Shown in pieces: positions 63,360 to 64,000 of a DNA stretch of 64,000 nt (the stretch's first letter is position 1; each line of letters begins with the position of its first letter). The stretch lies in the NCBI GenBank assembly GCA_029247315.1, contig JAQWLM010000121.1, positions 35,504 through 99,503 of the forward strand, written 5' to 3'. The position numbers and the translations under genes are program-made. The notes under the pieces were generated by a model. The model made no database searches and was not told the origin of the DNA. It saw only the letters and a program-made list of their open reading frames with translations. The DNA comes from AAA164-E04 sp014239995. Lineage in GTDB: Bacteria; Verrucomicrobiota; Verrucomicrobiia; Limisphaerales; AAA164-E04.

Positions 63360-63869
63360 ATGATACCATTTCAAGCCATCGCCGCCATGGCGGAGAACCG
63401 TGTTATCGGTAACAGCAATCGCATTCCGTGGCACATTCCGGAGGATTTCAAGTGGTTCAAGGCAAAGACAATGGGACACATTCTCATTATGGGAAGAAAG
63501 ACCTTTGAATCCATTGGACGACCTCTTCCCGGTCGGGAAACCATCATCCTGAGCCATTCAGGCTACCAGGCACCAGGCACCCGCACGGTAACATCGATTG
63601 ACCAACTGAAAGAGCTTGTGAGGCAGGACGTCCGCACTCCCTTTATTTGCGGGGGTAGCGAAATATACCGCCAAATGATAGCCGACTGCAGCGATCTATT
63701 CCTGACACGGGTTAAAGGCATCTTCCAGGGGGACGTTTTTTTCCCAGAATTCGAAACCCTCTTCCACCATCCTGAAACAGTGATGAAAAAAGAGAACTTC
63801 ATCGTTTATCACTATCAATCCAGGAACTCAGCACTTGTTCCGCCAGCCACGCCGACGGGAAGAACGTAA
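63360..63869 (+). CDS. folA: Dihydrofolate reductase
   Basis: FolA reduces dihydrofolate to tetrahydrofolate with NADPH. Conserved blocks are AAMAENRVIGNSNRIPWHIPEDFKWFK, where the P-W and the acidic E/D (here E in PEDFKWF) line the folate site, HILIMGRKTFESIGRPLPGR, and FICGGSEIYRQMI. The 169-residue length is typical. It lies three bases after thyA and completes the thymidylate cycle. Confidence 0.95.
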   Translation: MIPFQAIAAMAENRVIGNSNRIPWHIPEDFKWFKAKTMGHILIMGRKTFESIGRPLPGRETIILSHSGYQAPGTRTVTSIDQLKELVRQDVRTPFICGGSEIYRQMIADCSDLFLTRVKGIFQGDVFFPEFETLFHHPETVMKKENFIVYHYQSRNSALVPPATPTGRT

Positions 63870-63955
63870 CATCGCTGCGCCCCTTTTAAGTAAAATCATT
63901 GCTATCCAATCAAACCGTTCACAATACAAAGGGGGAGATCCTGCCCTGCACCCAA

Positions 63956-64000
63956 ATGGAAAGCAAGCAGCCCATTAAGCGAGCGTACTTGCCGGTCCCA
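63956..64000 (+). CDS. Possible start of a further plus-strand gene, cut by window edge
   Basis: An ATG at 63956 opens a frame of 15 codons (MESKQPIKRAYLPVP) that runs off the window, 86 bases after folA. A GGGGGAG at 63931-63937 is too far upstream to be its usual ribosome-binding site. Support is weak. Confidence 0.2.
   Translation, partial: MESKQPIKRAYLPVP

Noticed and set aside
1..64000. tRNA, rRNA, CRISPR, insertion sequences or prophage
   Set aside because: No tRNA-like cloverleaf, rRNA-like segment, regular spaced repeat, transposase or phage structural gene was recognised; the CII-like gene alone does not indicate a prophage.

Overview
This 64 kb window is a contiguous chromosomal stretch of a Gram-negative bacterium, most likely a member of the Verrucomicrobiota. 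The main evidence is a set of prepilin-like genes that looks like the Verru_Chthon cassette (proteins A to D), known from Verrucomicrobium and Chthoniobacter relatives. TAT-exported Gfo/Idh/MocA proteins, a formylglycine sulfatase, a DUF6807 (PmoA-like) protein and a CehA/McbA-like secreted protein are also typical of the Planctomycetes-Verrucomicrobia group. The class cannot be fixed from sequence inspection alone. No rRNA, tRNA, CRISPR array, insertion sequence or prophage structural gene was seen. Layout: (1) 1-2.5 kb: the start of a secreted CehA/McbA-like protein, cut by the window edge, and a sulfatase, both on the minus strand. (2) 2.6-7.2 kb: a plus-strand run of a CbiX-like chelatase, tyrA, aroA, cmk and plsC. 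(3) 7.4-11.8 kb, minus strand: a parvulin, a TAT-exported Gfo/Idh/MocA protein, a DUF6807 protein and a CPBP intramembrane protease. (4) 11.9-15.9 kb: a YdjY-like lipoprotein-type protein, an apparent structured RNA with its own promoter and terminator, def, rpoN and a small CII-like regulator. (5) 15.4-39.9 kb: the centrepiece, about 24.5 kb all on the minus strand. Read in the direction of transcription it holds a PilB/GspE ATPase, PilT, a second PilB/GspE, a PilC/GspF platform protein, a BrnT/BrnA-like toxin-antitoxin pair, two GspG-like prepilins, the Verru_Chthon D, B, C and A proteins, a 2829-residue S8 protease and a CII-like regulator. (6) 40.3-42.5 kb: proC and an AI-2E-family permease. 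(7) 42.5-46.7 kb, minus strand: a HAD phosphatase, prfA, rpmE type B, fmt and an unknown membrane protein. (8) 46.8-54.6 kb, minus strand: the cell-shape operon mreB-mreC-mreD-mrdA-rodA followed by an RNase E/G. (9) 54.8-63.9 kb: an AIM24-like protein, a second Gfo/Idh/MocA protein, trxB, an SSS-family symporter, a glycosidase-glycosyltransferase fusion, thyA and folA. How it works together: most of the window is housekeeping (shikimate and aromatic amino acids, nucleotide and folate metabolism, translation, rod-shape elongation). The sulfatase, oxidoreductases and symporter suggest use of sulfated or complex carbohydrates. The 24.5 kb minus-strand block has the motors, platform and (pseudo)pilins of a type IV filament machine joined to a giant exported protease. 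It is the best candidate here for a poorly described system. The secretin, the alignment-complex proteins (PilMNOP) and the prepilin peptidase are not in the window.
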